A stretch of 64,000 bases of DNA from positions 1-64,000 of the forward strand of contig NZ_SOHK01000007.1 in assembly GCF_004404055.1 (NCBI RefSeq). The letters are read 5' to 3'. The stretch is from Cryobacterium ruanii (GTDB lineage: Bacteria; Actinomycetota; Actinomycetes; Actinomycetales; Microbacteriaceae). The notes beneath the pieces were generated by a model that saw only the letters and a program-made list of their open reading frames with translations, ran no database searches and was not told the DNA's origin. Made by a program: the position numbers and the translations under genes. The number at the start of each line of letters is the position of its first letter. Positions within the stretch are counted from its first letter, which is position 1. Positions 20,410 through 28,857 of this stretch are shown here, one piece after another.

Positions 20410-21189
20410 ATGGGACGTTTGAACGGACAGGTCGCGATCGTCACCGGAGGCGCGCGGGGGATTGGCCTAGGCATCGCGTCGCGATTCGCCCGGGAGGGAG
20501 CATCGGTTGTGCTTGCCCAGCGCTCGGCGGAGGAGGGGGCCGACGCGGTTGCCTCGATTACCGCGGAGGGCGGGCGCGTTATCACCATCACGACCGACAT
20601 CACCCTCGAGTCCAGCGTGCAGGGGCTCATCGAGCAGACCGTTGCGACTTTTGGCCGACTTGACGTGCTAGTCAACAACGCGGGTACCGGCGTCGTCGAG
20701 CAGGTGTGGGACCTCAATTACACGGACTACGAGCGAGTGATGAACGTCAACGTCGGTGGGACGCTGCTCTGCACGAAGTTCGCCTCGCGCGTCATGAAGG
20801 AGGCAGGCCGGGGGAGCATCATCAACATTTCGTCCATCCAGGGGGTGTTGCCGCTCGCGCAATCCGCGGTGTACGCCGCGACCAAGGGCGCGGTCGACCT
20901 CATCACGAAGCAGAACGCGCTTGACCTCGGGCCGTTCGGCATCCGGGTGAATGCGATCGCGCCGGGTTACATTGACAACCCGATGATGCACGAGTACTGT
21001 GACCTCGTTTCACAGACGCCGGGCTCCGCTCTGGCGGCGGCGAAGAAGGCGATCCCGCTTGGCCGGTTGGGCAGCCCGGATGATATTGCCGGGGCTGCCG
21101 TCTTCTTCGCATCGGATGATGCGGCGTGGGTCACCGGAACGACCCTGTTGGTCGATGGCGGGTCGCTCTGCCATGGGCCGCTGGCCTGA
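20410..21189 (+). CDS. SDR family oxidoreductase
   Basis: A complete 259-residue classical SDR from the ATG 20410, preceded by GAGGAGGAAG. It has TGGARGIG, NNAG, ISSIQG and the catalytic YAATK. The C-terminus TTLLVDGGS is that of 3-oxoacyl-reductase/sugar-dehydrogenase-like members. The substrate is unknown. It is flanked on both sides by mobile-element relics, so it may have arrived as cargo. Confidence 0.85.
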   Translation: MGRLNGQVAIVTGGARGIGLGIASRFAREGASVVLAQRSAEEGADAVASITAEGGRVITITTDITLESSVQGLIEQTVATFGRLDVLVNNAGTGVVEQVWDLNYTDYERVMNVNVGGTLLCTKFASRVMKEAGRGSIINISSIQGVLPLAQSAVYAATKGAVDLITKQNALDLGPFGIRVNAIAPGYIDNPMMHEYCDLVSQTPGSALAAAKKAIPLGRLGSPDDIAGAAVFFASDDAAWVTGTTLLVDGGSLCHGPLA

Positions 21190-21204
21190 GCCGCGAAGGA
21201 ACAG

Positions 21205-21400
21205 GCGGCGAAGCGCAGCGATAGTTGCGGAGTCCGCGACGGCGCAGTTCCTTTCGCATTGCTGGTGTCAGCCTGGACTTGACGCGGCTTTGGCAGCCAT
21301 CGACGAGGCCTCCTTGGCTGGCACGTTACCGCTGGACTGGATCACGGCGCTTGCTGCTTCAGCGGGCGCGAAGGTTCTACTAGTCGGTGACTACGCCTAG
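21205..21400 (+). pseudogene. MobF relaxase helicase-domain fragment
   Basis: The end of this frame reads IDEASLAGTLPLDWITALAA, then SAGAKVLLVGDYA. It corresponds to the Walker B and following motif of the RecD-like helicase half of MobF relaxases (usual VDEASMAGT...KVLLVGDxAQL). It ends in TAG at 21398-21400 where Gln is expected. This half is missing from the relaxase remnant at 16786-18188, so the two may derive from one gene that was disrupted and shortened. Confidence 0.6.
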
Positions 21401-21649
21401 CCTCTGTGGCCCTGCGGGAGATATCGACGCGACGGCCAGTTAAATTGCCTAAACGTGATGCAAAATGCAGCGTGCCGTCCACCTACATCGTGAAGACTTG
21501 ACGCAAGCAGGTTTATGCACCACTTATCGCTTCGAGATTGACCGCTTCAGCCCGAGATGGAACGAGGTGTCGAGATAGAAGTGATGACAATTCACGCAAA
21601 TATAACTTGATCAGCTCTCGATAACTCGAGACGCGTCGAGGTTTGGTGC

Positions 21650-21719
21650 GTAGGACGGGTAGCTGAAGAAGGTCGCGGCGCAAACTGTCGGTCCCGGGTT
21701 CAAGTCCCGGTCGCCCTAC
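21650..21719 (+). other. tRNA-like 3' end, candidate attachment site
   Basis: Bases 21694-21710 form a perfect T-arm, CCGGG-TTCAAGT-CCCGG. The following CGCCCTAC pairs with GTAGGACG at 21650-21657 except for one base. The D and anticodon arms in between are too short and do not fold properly. This is a tRNA 3' half, or a decayed tRNA, of the kind left at the boundary of an integrative element. A tyrosine recombinase gene starts 200 bases downstream. Confidence 0.55.
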
Positions 21720-21919
21720 GATTAATTTGATCTGATCGGGGTTTCTTGTCTGTACCGAAAGGGCAAGTCTTGATGCACCCATTGTTTATTCAAAAATATC
21801 CGCCTTTTTCAATTGCTTTCAGAGAAGGTGCACGACCCGGTTCGAGTCATCTGGGGTGACCTCGATCACCTTCGGGTTGTGGACACTGAAAAACTCTTCG
21901 GCTGGGTCTTGAGCCCGTT

Positions 21920-23299
21920 TTGACGACAAGCGAGCTCGCCGAATATCTCGGGGTGCAGGCGCAGGCCATCTACGACATGCGCACCGACGGTCGTGGCCCC
22001 TCAGGTATTCGAGTCGGCCGGGAGATTCGCTATCGGGTCTCCGATGTGCGGCAACGGCTGGACGGGCTGCACGAGCCTGAACTGGCTATGAGCCGTCGTG
22101 GAGGCGATCGCTGGAGGCGGGGCGACCAGGTCTGCCGATCAGCACCTTCGGCTCGATCACAACCGTCAAGCTCGGCCCAGGACGGTTTAGGGCGACGACC
22201 GTCTTCCCCGACTGGGACGGACAATCGGCATGTCGGCGCAACATGTGAAAGCCGCAACGCGGCACAGGCAGCGCTCAAAGCCGACCTGGCTGCACGCTTG
22301 CGATCTGGTGGCGTCGGCGACTCCGTCGATGCCAGCTCGCCCTTTCCGCTGCTCGCGGCAGCCTGGCTGGAGGACGTGATGCTCGACGTCGTCCGTTCCC
22401 AAGGCACGAAAGACACCTACCAACGCGAACTGCGCGCGCTTGTCTTAACCTTCTTCGAGAACTTCACCATTCGCGAAGTGACCGTTGGGCGCATCGAGCT
22501 TTTCCTGAGGCAGCAGCGAGCAAAGTCCTATTCGCGAGCAAAGCACTCCCGCACGATTCTCCGAATGATCCTGGTATTCGCAGTGCGGCGGGGCATCATC
22601 CCGCGCAATCCCATGAAGGAGACGTCGCGGATGAAGAAACCCCCGCACACCCCGAAGCCTCTCTCCCCGGAGCAGATCGCTGCGATACGCCTCGCATCCA
22701 GCGAATGGCGCACGGAGAAGGGCGGGACGGGCCCGCGATCAGACTGGCAGGTGCGGGACCTCATCGAGGTGATGCTCGCCACCGCCACTCGCATCGGAGA
22801 TGTGCTCGCAATCCGGCAGTGCGACGTCGACCTGGACGCCGACCCGCCGCGGGGAAACATCAGCGGGACGCTCGTCGTGCACAACAAAGCCGGCGTTCAC
22901 CGGCAGGAGCATCCCAAGACCCACGAGTCGAACCAAGTTATTGGCATGCCGCCTTTCGCTGTCGAGGTTATTCGCCAGCGCTTGGCACTGCTCGATCCGG
23001 AGGAGACGGAGCACCTGATGTTCTACTCAAGGGTGGGCACTCCACTCGCGCCATACAACGTCAGGCGCACGTTCCGGGGGATCGTCCGGAATGCTGGCCT
23101 CGAGGGCCTGAACATCTCTACACACTCCTTCCACCGCACGGGCGCGACGCTGCTCGCCAACGAACTCGGCATGCGGGCTGCCGCCGACTTGCTCGGACAC
23201 ACCTCCACCTCCTCGACGAAGGCTCACTACGCGGAACCGGACCGGACGGTGAAGTCGGAGCCGGCGGAGGTGATGCAGCGGTTGGCGCCGCCGGAATGA
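21920..23299 (+). CDS. Tyrosine recombinase (integrase) with fused HTH segment, probably frameshifted
   Basis: The open frame of 459 codons starts with an excisionase-like helix-turn-helix (TTSELAEYLGVQAQAIYDMR and IRVGREIRYRVSDV). It has a low-complexity middle and ends with a complete core-binding and catalytic domain: ATRIGDVL (Arg), the HSFHRTGATL box (His, Arg), LLGHTSTSST (His) and the Tyr of AHYAEP. The arm-binding domain expected before the core lies in the other frame, between about 22084 and 22224 (LPISTFGSITTVKLGPGRFR, then FPDWDGQ). One extra base near 22224 therefore seems to have separated it. An xis gene and an int gene are probably run together here. Site-specific integration into the nearby tRNA end is the likely former role. 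Confidence 0.75.
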   Translation: MTTSELAEYLGVQAQAIYDMRTDGRGPSGIRVGREIRYRVSDVRQRLDGLHEPELAMSRRGGDRWRRGDQVCRSAPSARSQPSSSAQDGLGRRPSSPTGTDNRHVGATCESRNAAQAALKADLAARLRSGGVGDSVDASSPFPLLAAAWLEDVMLDVVRSQGTKDTYQRELRALVLTFFENFTIREVTVGRIELFLRQQRAKSYSRAKHSRTILRMILVFAVRRGIIPRNPMKETSRMKKPPHTPKPLSPEQIAAIRLASSEWRTEKGGTGPRSDWQVRDLIEVMLATATRIGDVLAIRQCDVDLDADPPRGNISGTLVVHNKAGVHRQEHPKTHESNQVIGMPPFAVEVIRQRLALLDPEETEHLMFYSRVGTPLAPYNVRRTFRGIVRNAGLEGLNISTHSFHRTGATLLANELGMRAAADLLGHTSTSSTKAHYAEPDRTVKSEPAEVMQRLAPPE

Positions 23300-23526
23300 A
23301 TTTGGCATATCCGGCGAGGGTGAATGAACCACCATGCAACCTACGCATCGGACCGCAAGTAGTTCGTGCAAAAGCTCGGGGAGGCACCGGGGAAGTAAAC
23401 GTCGTATTGATGCCTTCGCAGGCAGGCGAAAATCGTGACCACGCGGGCGTGTCCGCTAGGCGCCCAAACCGGAAGGTGTTCGGTCGCCTGCCAGCGGAGG
23501 AACCCTGTTGCTCCGGCGGGTAACGG

Positions 23527-24354
23527 TCAGAAGTAGAGTTCTGGACGTCGATCCGTCATGACGTTATTGCGCGGTCCGATCTGCGTACGCCTGGCGCCAA
23601 TCGTGACGCTCGATTCCAAGACGCCATTTTCGTCTTTCAACCCTCGACGCCAACCATCGGGTCCGACGATCGCCGTGCCCTGAGTCCACTCGTTGCCGCG
23701 CTCCACGCCGCTGCGGTCGCAGCAAATTATGGCTACGCTCGAGGCTCGTGCGGCGGCCATTGCTTGTACAACTTCGGGTGGATGTTCTCCGTTAGGGCGC
23801 GGCACTAAAGGCCAGTTGGTGGGTACAGCAATGATTTCTGCACCACGTAAGGCGAGGTTTCGGGGCATTTCGGGAAACTCAAGATCGTAACAAATGAGTA
23901 TGCCCAGTTTTCCCAGCGGGGTATCCACGACCGGGGCAGGATCAGTTCCAGCAAGAAATAGATCGACCTCCGAATCCCAGAGATGGGTCTTTCGATAGAC
24001 GGCCAGGGGGCCGGCCTCCGTAAGAACGGCGACACTGTTATAGAGGGCTGTGCCGTCCGTTTCTACGAATCCGACAACTATGACCGCGTCGGGCGACAGC
24101 ATCCTGGCCCAGCGATTGAACAGGGCCGCGTCGGCTGAAATGGCACACGCTCTGGCTTCATCCGCTGTGAGGTAGTAACCGCTGGTGGCTAGCTCGGGCA
24201 AGACCAATAATTGAACTCCCGAGTGCTGCGCATCAAGGATGGCAGCCTCAATGATTGCCACGTTCGCAAGAAAGTCCCCAGCTATTGGCGCGAGTTCATG
24301 GCACCGCACCCGAGTGGTGCGGTCAGCTGCGACGTGCGTATTAGGAGCGTCCAT
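23527..24354 (-). CDS. Carbon-nitrogen hydrolase (nitrilase superfamily)
   Basis: A 275-residue cytoplasmic amidase-type enzyme with the full Glu-Lys-Cys triad: LVLPELATSG, YRKTHLWDSE and ILICYDLEFPE. Members hydrolyse amides, N-carbamoyl compounds or nitriles with release of ammonia. The Cys-Tyr-Asp-Leu-Glu-Phe-Pro-Glu box is typical of the aliphatic amidase/N-carbamoylase branch rather than true nitrilases. The ATG lies 10 bases after the stop of the HisD-like gene, so both are in one operon. With the NCS1 permease this points to use of an imported nitrogen compound. Confidence 0.9.
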   Translation of the reverse strand: MDAPNTHVAADRTTRVRCHELAPIAGDFLANVAIIEAAILDAQHSGVQLLVLPELATSGYYLTADEARACAISADAALFNRWARMLSPDAVIVVGFVETDGTALYNSVAVLTEAGPLAVYRKTHLWDSEVDLFLAGTDPAPVVDTPLGKLGILICYDLEFPEMPRNLALRGAEIIAVPTNWPLVPRPNGEHPPEVVQAMAAARASSVAIICCDRSGVERGNEWTQGTAIVGPDGWRRGLKDENGVLESSVTIGARRTQIGPRNNVMTDRRPELYF

Positions 24355-24364
24355 GACGGGCTCC

Positions 24365-25726
24365 CTAGACCGATTGAACGGCGTCTGCCGTACGTATTCC
24401 GTGCTGCGCGGCTTCGAAGCGCTCTAGGCGCATAGTCGCCGTAGCGCTGTGCGCGGCCATACCTTCGGAGTCGGAAATGATTTGAACAGCCTCCGCGAGT
24501 AGCGGTGTGCATTCGCGTTCGACGCGCTGGTAGGTGAGAGGTTTGACGAATCGTGCGGCAGACAGGCCGGCGCTGTGCTTGGCTCCTCCCGCGGTCGGAA
24601 GAACATGGTTCGTGCCCGCCATCCCTTTGTCCGAGTAGGCAACCGTGCTCCACTCGCCGATGAATAGCGATCCATAGTTGCGCAAGTGATCATGGTAGTA
24701 GGCGTCATCGGTCGTGATGATCTCGAGATGCTCTGGGGCTAGGTCGTCCATGAGCGCGATGGCTACGTCACGATCATTGGCCACCGTAACGGATCCAAAA
24801 TTGTGCCACGCTGGCCCTGCGATAGACGCGGTCGCAAGCGTTTCGAGCTGGCGGTCGACTGCCTGCATGACCGCCAAACCGAGTTCCTCCGAAGTTGTGA
24901 TCAGCGCAGCGGGAGACGTGGGGCCATGCTCAGCTTGCCCGAGCAAATCGGCGGCAACTATTTCGGGATCTGCGGATTCGTCTGCGAGCACCGCCACTTC
25001 AGACGGTCCAGCGAGCAGATCGATCGCGACGGTACCGAAAAGCTGACGCTTCGCCTCGGCAACGTACGCGTTACCAGCGCCGACGAGCATGTCGACGGGT
25101 AGTTCGCCGAGTAATCCGAACGCCATCGCCGCTAGGGCTTGCACGCCTCCGAGAACGAACATCTGGTCGACGCCGGAAAGATAGGCCGCGTAGGCAACGG
25201 CGTCGTTGGCGGTTCCGTCCTGTTGCGGTGGCGTGCATGCAATTACGGTAGGAACTCCCGCCTCTTTTGCTACTCCGATAGTCATGAAGGCACTCGCGGT
25301 GAGCGGGAAGCGGCCCGCTGGCAGGTAAGCCCCGACCCGGGATACCGGCACGTAGCGCACTCCGGTTACCAGTCCGGGGATGGGTCGGGTTTCGAAATCG
25401 ACCAGGCGAGACCGTTGTTCCCGTGCAAATGAGCGGGTTCGCAAACTTCCGAGTTCGATAGCGGTGCGCAGTTGTGGGGTCAGGCGATTTCCTGCCGCGG
25501 CGATCGACGCCCGATCCAGTTCGATCTCGCGGCCGTCCCAGCGGTCGAGTTTCGTGGCGTAGTCGCGGACAGCGTCCATACCCCTGAGCTCGATGTCACT
25601 CAGCATCGCCGATACCGTCGCGATAACGGACGGATCACGTTGCGCGGCGGGCGCATCAACCAGCGGAACTTTCAGTCGATGAAACGCTCCATCAAATTTG
25701 TCCAACGCGCCTTTAGAAAAGATCAT
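24365..25726 (-). CDS. Histidinol-dehydrogenase-family enzyme, catabolic type
   Basis: A 453-residue member of the HisD family, which oxidises an amino- or sulfo-alcohol to the acid with two NAD+. The family features are present: PAGRFPLTASAFMT, the Gln/His zinc site in LLGQAEHGPTSPA, DDLAPEHLEI, and GTNHVLPTAGGAKHSAG near the C-terminus. It lies beside a nitrilase-fold amidase and a permease rather than in a his operon. It therefore probably acts on another small hydroxymethyl compound, as the sulfopropanediol dehydrogenases of this family do. Its promoter faces the LysR gene across a 72-base space with symmetric elements. Confidence 0.85.
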   Translation of the reverse strand: MIFSKGALDKFDGAFHRLKVPLVDAPAAQRDPSVIATVSAMLSDIELRGMDAVRDYATKLDRWDGREIELDRASIAAAGNRLTPQLRTAIELGSLRTRSFAREQRSRLVDFETRPIPGLVTGVRYVPVSRVGAYLPAGRFPLTASAFMTIGVAKEAGVPTVIACTPPQQDGTANDAVAYAAYLSGVDQMFVLGGVQALAAMAFGLLGELPVDMLVGAGNAYVAEAKRQLFGTVAIDLLAGPSEVAVLADESADPEIVAADLLGQAEHGPTSPAALITTSEELGLAVMQAVDRQLETLATASIAGPAWHNFGSVTVANDRDVAIALMDDLAPEHLEIITTDDAYYHDHLRNYGSLFIGEWSTVAYSDKGMAGTNHVLPTAGGAKHSAGLSAARFVKPLTYQRVERECTPLLAEAVQIISDSEGMAAHSATATMRLERFEAAQHGIRTADAVQSV

Positions 25727-25755
25727 GCTCAGAGTCTAAAAGAATCTCGAAGTAC

Positions 25756-25782
25756 AGGACAAGAACCCACCTTCCTTGTCCT
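25756..25782. promoter_or_regulatory. Inverted repeat in hisD-like/lysR divergent promoter
   Basis: AGGACAAG at 25756-25763 is repeated in inverse orientation (CTTGTCCT) at 25775-25782 with 11 bases between. It sits in the middle of the space between the divergent genes and may be a binding site for the LysR regulator or a second factor. Confidence 0.5.
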
Positions 25783-25785
25783 CCC

Positions 25786-25800
25786 ATAGGCTTTGGCTAT
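25786..25800. promoter_or_regulatory. LysR-type T-N11-A box at the regulator's own start
   Basis: ATAGGCTTTGGCTAT is a near-perfect dyad of the T-N11-A type bound by LysR proteins. It overlaps the LysR start codon, and an almost identical box stands upstream of the permease gene at 26749. Autoregulation is likely. Confidence 0.6.
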
Positions 25801-26701
25801 GACAACTATCACGCAGCTACGGGCATTTCTTGTGGCGGGCACTGTTGGTTCATTCACCGCAACAGCAAAAGAGCTTGGGTTGACGCAACCCACAGTTTCC
25901 GAACTCGTTCGGAAACTCGAGGATGAGCACGAACTTGCACTATTCGTACGCACTGGCCGGAAGCTAGTGTTAACAGCCGCGGGAGAGGAATTGTTTCCGT
26001 GGGCCAGACGCGTTGTGGAGAGCGCGGATGGTGCCGACGAAGCCTTGCGAGCACTTCGCGGAATCGAAGGCGGCGTAGCATCCTTCGGGGTTTTAAGAAA
26101 TGCGCCATTTTATTTTCTCTCAGACCTCGCCGAACGCTTTCATCAGGAACACCCAGGGGTTCGAACGCGCCTCGTCGGTCAAAACTCCTTCGAGGTCGCC
26201 GAGGCAGTCAGATCGGGCGAATTAGAGGCTGGTCTCGTCGTCCTACCCGTACCGGATCACGATCTGGATGTAAAACCATTGATGAGAGATGAAGTGCTGT
26301 GGGCGAGCGCCGATCCCAGCCGCACGGCGTGCCCGATGACAATGGAGGCTATCAATGAGGCCCCTCTTATCCTTTATGACGCCTATTACGGGTGGAACGA
26401 CCCGACGAGGCGGCAACTCGCTGCCCGCGCTCAAGTGGCGGGAGTGCGCTTGGAGCCGATGATTGAGGTCGAAAACATAGATTCGGCACTCGGCCTCGTT
26501 TCTCGCGGCGTGGGTGACACCATCGTTTCCAAGGCCGTGACGCGCCATTCGATTTTTCCTGCGAACGTCCAGACTGTGGGCTTTGCCGAGCCCATTTTCG
26601 ACACAATTGCCTTGATCACCCGACAGAATGCCACGCTCTCACCAGTCACTGCCAAGCTGGCCATCATGGCAACGACCATGATGCTTTCCCCGCCCAGCTG
26701 A
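25799..26701 (+). CDS. LysR-family transcriptional regulator
   Basis: A 300-residue regulator with the N-terminal winged HTH (AFLVAGTVGSFTATAKELGL, then TQPTVSELVRKLE) and the two-lobed effector domain (VASFGVLRNAPFYFLSDLAE onward). I place the start at the ATG 25799 rather than the TTG two codons earlier. It is transcribed divergently from the HisD-like/amidase operon and upstream of the NCS1 permease. Matching dyads in both promoter regions suggest it controls uptake and breakdown of one nitrogen compound, with that compound or a breakdown product as inducer. Confidence 0.9.
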   Translation: MTTITQLRAFLVAGTVGSFTATAKELGLTQPTVSELVRKLEDEHELALFVRTGRKLVLTAAGEELFPWARRVVESADGADEALRALRGIEGGVASFGVLRNAPFYFLSDLAERFHQEHPGVRTRLVGQNSFEVAEAVRSGELEAGLVVLPVPDHDLDVKPLMRDEVLWASADPSRTACPMTMEAINEAPLILYDAYYGWNDPTRRQLAARAQVAGVRLEPMIEVENIDSALGLVSRGVGDTIVSKAVTRHSIFPANVQTVGFAEPIFDTIALITRQNATLSPVTAKLAIMATTMMLSPPS

Positions 26702-26748
26702 TCGATCGGGGCGCTTCCCATGACTCTGAGGACCTGAATTTGGTCGCA

Positions 26749-26763
26749 ATAGGCCTTGCCTAT
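26749..26763. promoter_or_regulatory. LysR-type T-N11-A box before the permease
   Basis: ATAGGCCTTGCCTAT is a perfect dyad (ATAGGC-N3-GCCTAT) fitting T-N11-A. It differs at two positions from the box at 25786-25800. It lies 137 bases before the permease ATG, where activator sites usually are. A partial third ATAGG follows at 26771. Confidence 0.65.
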
Positions 26764-26899
26764 GAGTTTTATAGGTTCTTCCCTGCTTGTACCAATAGCT
26801 AATGCCTCACTACTCTTACGTCAACCGTTGAGGTAGATCGTAGATGTGACGCGTGCGGCTATCCCAGCCATGGCGCACCTCGCGACTGAGGAGCACCAA

Positions 26900-28402
26900 A
26901 TGAACGCTGTGAGCACCACAATTCCGTCGGACGTCGATTCATCCCGCGGGGAACGCATTGAGTCGCGATCGATCGATTGGGTTCCGCTCAACGAGCGCCG
27001 CGGCAAACCAGGGACACTATTCCCCTTATGGTTCATGTCCAATGCGAACATCACAACCCTCGCGACGGGCATGCTCGGTGCCGCGCTGGGGGCCACGTTG
27101 GCGACCTCCCTCTTGGCCATTGTGTTGGGAGTAGCGGTCGGCACCGTTTTCACCGCATTCCACTCGGCCCAAGGCCCACAGCTCGGCCTCCCGCAAATGA
27201 TCCAGTCCCGGGCCCAATTCGGCTACCGGGGGGTCATCTTGATCTGCGCGATTGTCGTGTTCAGTCTCGTCGGATTCAACATGTTCAACCAGATGCTCGG
27301 CGCGGACATCATCAGGATGACGACCGGTGTGGATGCGAGCGGTTTGTGGTACCTGCTCATCGGCGGTCTTGCCGTAATTCTCGCGATCTTCGGCTACCAC
27401 TGGATCCACGCAACCCAGAAATGGCTGACGCTCCTCTTCTTGGTTACCTTCGGTCTGTTCACGATCGCCGCCGTAGCGGTTGTGCCAATCGACCCTGCTC
27501 AATTCACCTTCGCAGATTTCAATTGGACAGCATTTCTGGTTCAATTCAGTGCAGCAGCGGCCTATGCACTTGGCTGGGCCCCCTACGTATCGGACTACTC
27601 CCGCTACCTTCCGCCGCAGACTAGCCCCGCCAAAGCACTCACGTACACCTACGGAGGAGTGTTCGTCGGGGCGGCATGGCTCATGGCACTCGGCGCACTT
27701 GTTGCTGCGGCGTTCGCGGGCGCTTCACCCTTAGACGGCGTCCGCGACGCCGCGGACATGATTTTGCCGGGGGCCGGTTTCTGGCTTCTACTCGCAGCTT
27801 TGCCGGGGCTCATTAGCGTCATCACGGTCAATATCTACGCTGCATCACTCGAACTCATCACGATCGTCGATTCGATCAAGCCGATCAAGCCGACTCGCGC
27901 GCTTCGCGTTCTTGGATGTCTTGTTATCGCCGCTGCCGCCTACATTGGATCGCTTTTAAGTACTGGCGAATTCCTGGCGAATTTCGGCAGCTTCCTCGTC
28001 ATTCTGCTTTACGTCCTTGTGCCGTGGACTGCTGTCAACCTGGTCGACTATTACTTCGTGCGACGCGGCAACTATGCAATACGAGACATATTCATACCAA
28101 ATGGTATCTACGGATCGTGGGGTTGGCGGGGGCTCGTGGCTTACCTCGTGGGAATTATCGCCATGATCCCGTTCGTAGTAACCACTTGGTACACCGGCCC
28201 GGTCGCGCTGTCACTGGGGGGCGCTGACCTCGCACTCTTCGTGGGTCTTGCTGCGTCGGCGATCGTGTACCTGGTTTTGGCTCGCAGTATTGATTTCGCG
28301 CGCGAACGAGAAGTTGCCGCGCGAGATAGCGCAGAATTTGGCGAATCTGCCGTCGCGTTCCACTTAGGTGCCAGCGCAGGATCCAAAGTGTCGGAAAGCT
28401 GA
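26900..28402 (+). CDS. NCS1-family nucleobase/hydantoin-type permease
   Basis: A 500-residue transporter with twelve hydrophobic helices. It shows NCS1 features: the N-terminal IDWVPLNERRGKPGTLFPLW, the substrate-region SNANITTLATGMLGA, and YVSDYSRYLPP in the middle. The ATG 26900 follows GAGGAGC and is preferred over an earlier GTG at 26846. NCS1 proteins import purines, pyrimidines, allantoin, hydantoins or related small heterocycles with Na+ or H+. With the amidase and dehydrogenase divergently encoded nearby, the likely substrate is a nitrogen heterocycle or amide. Confidence 0.9.
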   Translation: MNAVSTTIPSDVDSSRGERIESRSIDWVPLNERRGKPGTLFPLWFMSNANITTLATGMLGAALGATLATSLLAIVLGVAVGTVFTAFHSAQGPQLGLPQMIQSRAQFGYRGVILICAIVVFSLVGFNMFNQMLGADIIRMTTGVDASGLWYLLIGGLAVILAIFGYHWIHATQKWLTLLFLVTFGLFTIAAVAVVPIDPAQFTFADFNWTAFLVQFSAAAAYALGWAPYVSDYSRYLPPQTSPAKALTYTYGGVFVGAAWLMALGALVAAAFAGASPLDGVRDAADMILPGAGFWLLLAALPGLISVITVNIYAASLELITIVDSIKPIKPTRALRVLGCLVIAAAAYIGSLLSTGEFLANFGSFLVILLYVLVPWTAVNLVDYYFVRRGNYAIRDIFIPNGIYGSWGWRGLVAYLVGIIAMIPFVVTTWYTGPVALSLGGADLALFVGLAASAIVYLVLARSIDFAREREVAARDSAEFGESAVAFHLGASAGSKVSES

Positions 28403-28415
28403 GCGCGGCCGGACG

Positions 28416-28800
28416 CTAGGCCGCTGAACCAGAGGGCGAGGTGAGATTGTTAAACTTCGCCTCGGCCTTGCGGCGCCTCGCAACGTTCTTCACGACGAAC
28501 TGCACAAAGTCTTCGTCGCGGTCGCCGATGAACACGTCTTCGACCGTGCAGGCGGGTGGTTCTCCGGGCCACGCAGTGTGCCGAGTGTGCCGTTCGCGTT
28601 CCAGTCATGTTCCCGATACTGCCACCCAGTCTCGGAGGCGTTGGCGGGCATCCGCGAAGTCGCGATGCCAGCCGAAGGGGGCTGATCCGTGCTGGTCGGG
28701 GTCGTAGGCGCCGATCCAGTGCAGGTGTAGGGCGGAGAGTTCCCAAACGAGTTCGGGGTGCCGATGCCAGAACGGCGGCACAACTGAAGTCGGAAGCGGA
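28416..28800 (-). pseudogene. Unrecognised protein remnant with in-frame TGA
   Basis: The minus-strand frame reads PPFWHRHPELVWELSALHLH, then WIGAYDPDQHGSAPFGWHRD and FADARQRLRDWVAVSGT. A TGA stands at 28607-28605, and the frame continues LERERHTRHTAWPGEPP to KFNNLTSPSGSAA and the stop at 28416. The composition is clearly that of a real protein of about 125 residues. I believe similar proteins are common on actinobacterial conjugative plasmids, but I cannot name the family. No start codon is evident, so it is a truncated, interrupted relic. Confidence 0.5.
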
Positions 28801-28857
28801 AGGGTCTACGCCGGCGGCATCTAGTGTCGGGTGTTTTCCACGAATAGGCTCGGCGCT

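Noticed and set aside
21513..21782. Minus-strand frame with the phrase GRPGLEPGT
   Set aside because: This phrase is the well-known false translation of a tRNA T-arm read backwards; here it marks the tRNA-like end instead.
24365..25726. Assignment as the biosynthetic histidinol dehydrogenase HisD
   Set aside because: There are no other his genes nearby, and the context (amidase, LysR, NCS1 permease) is catabolic, so only the family is claimed.
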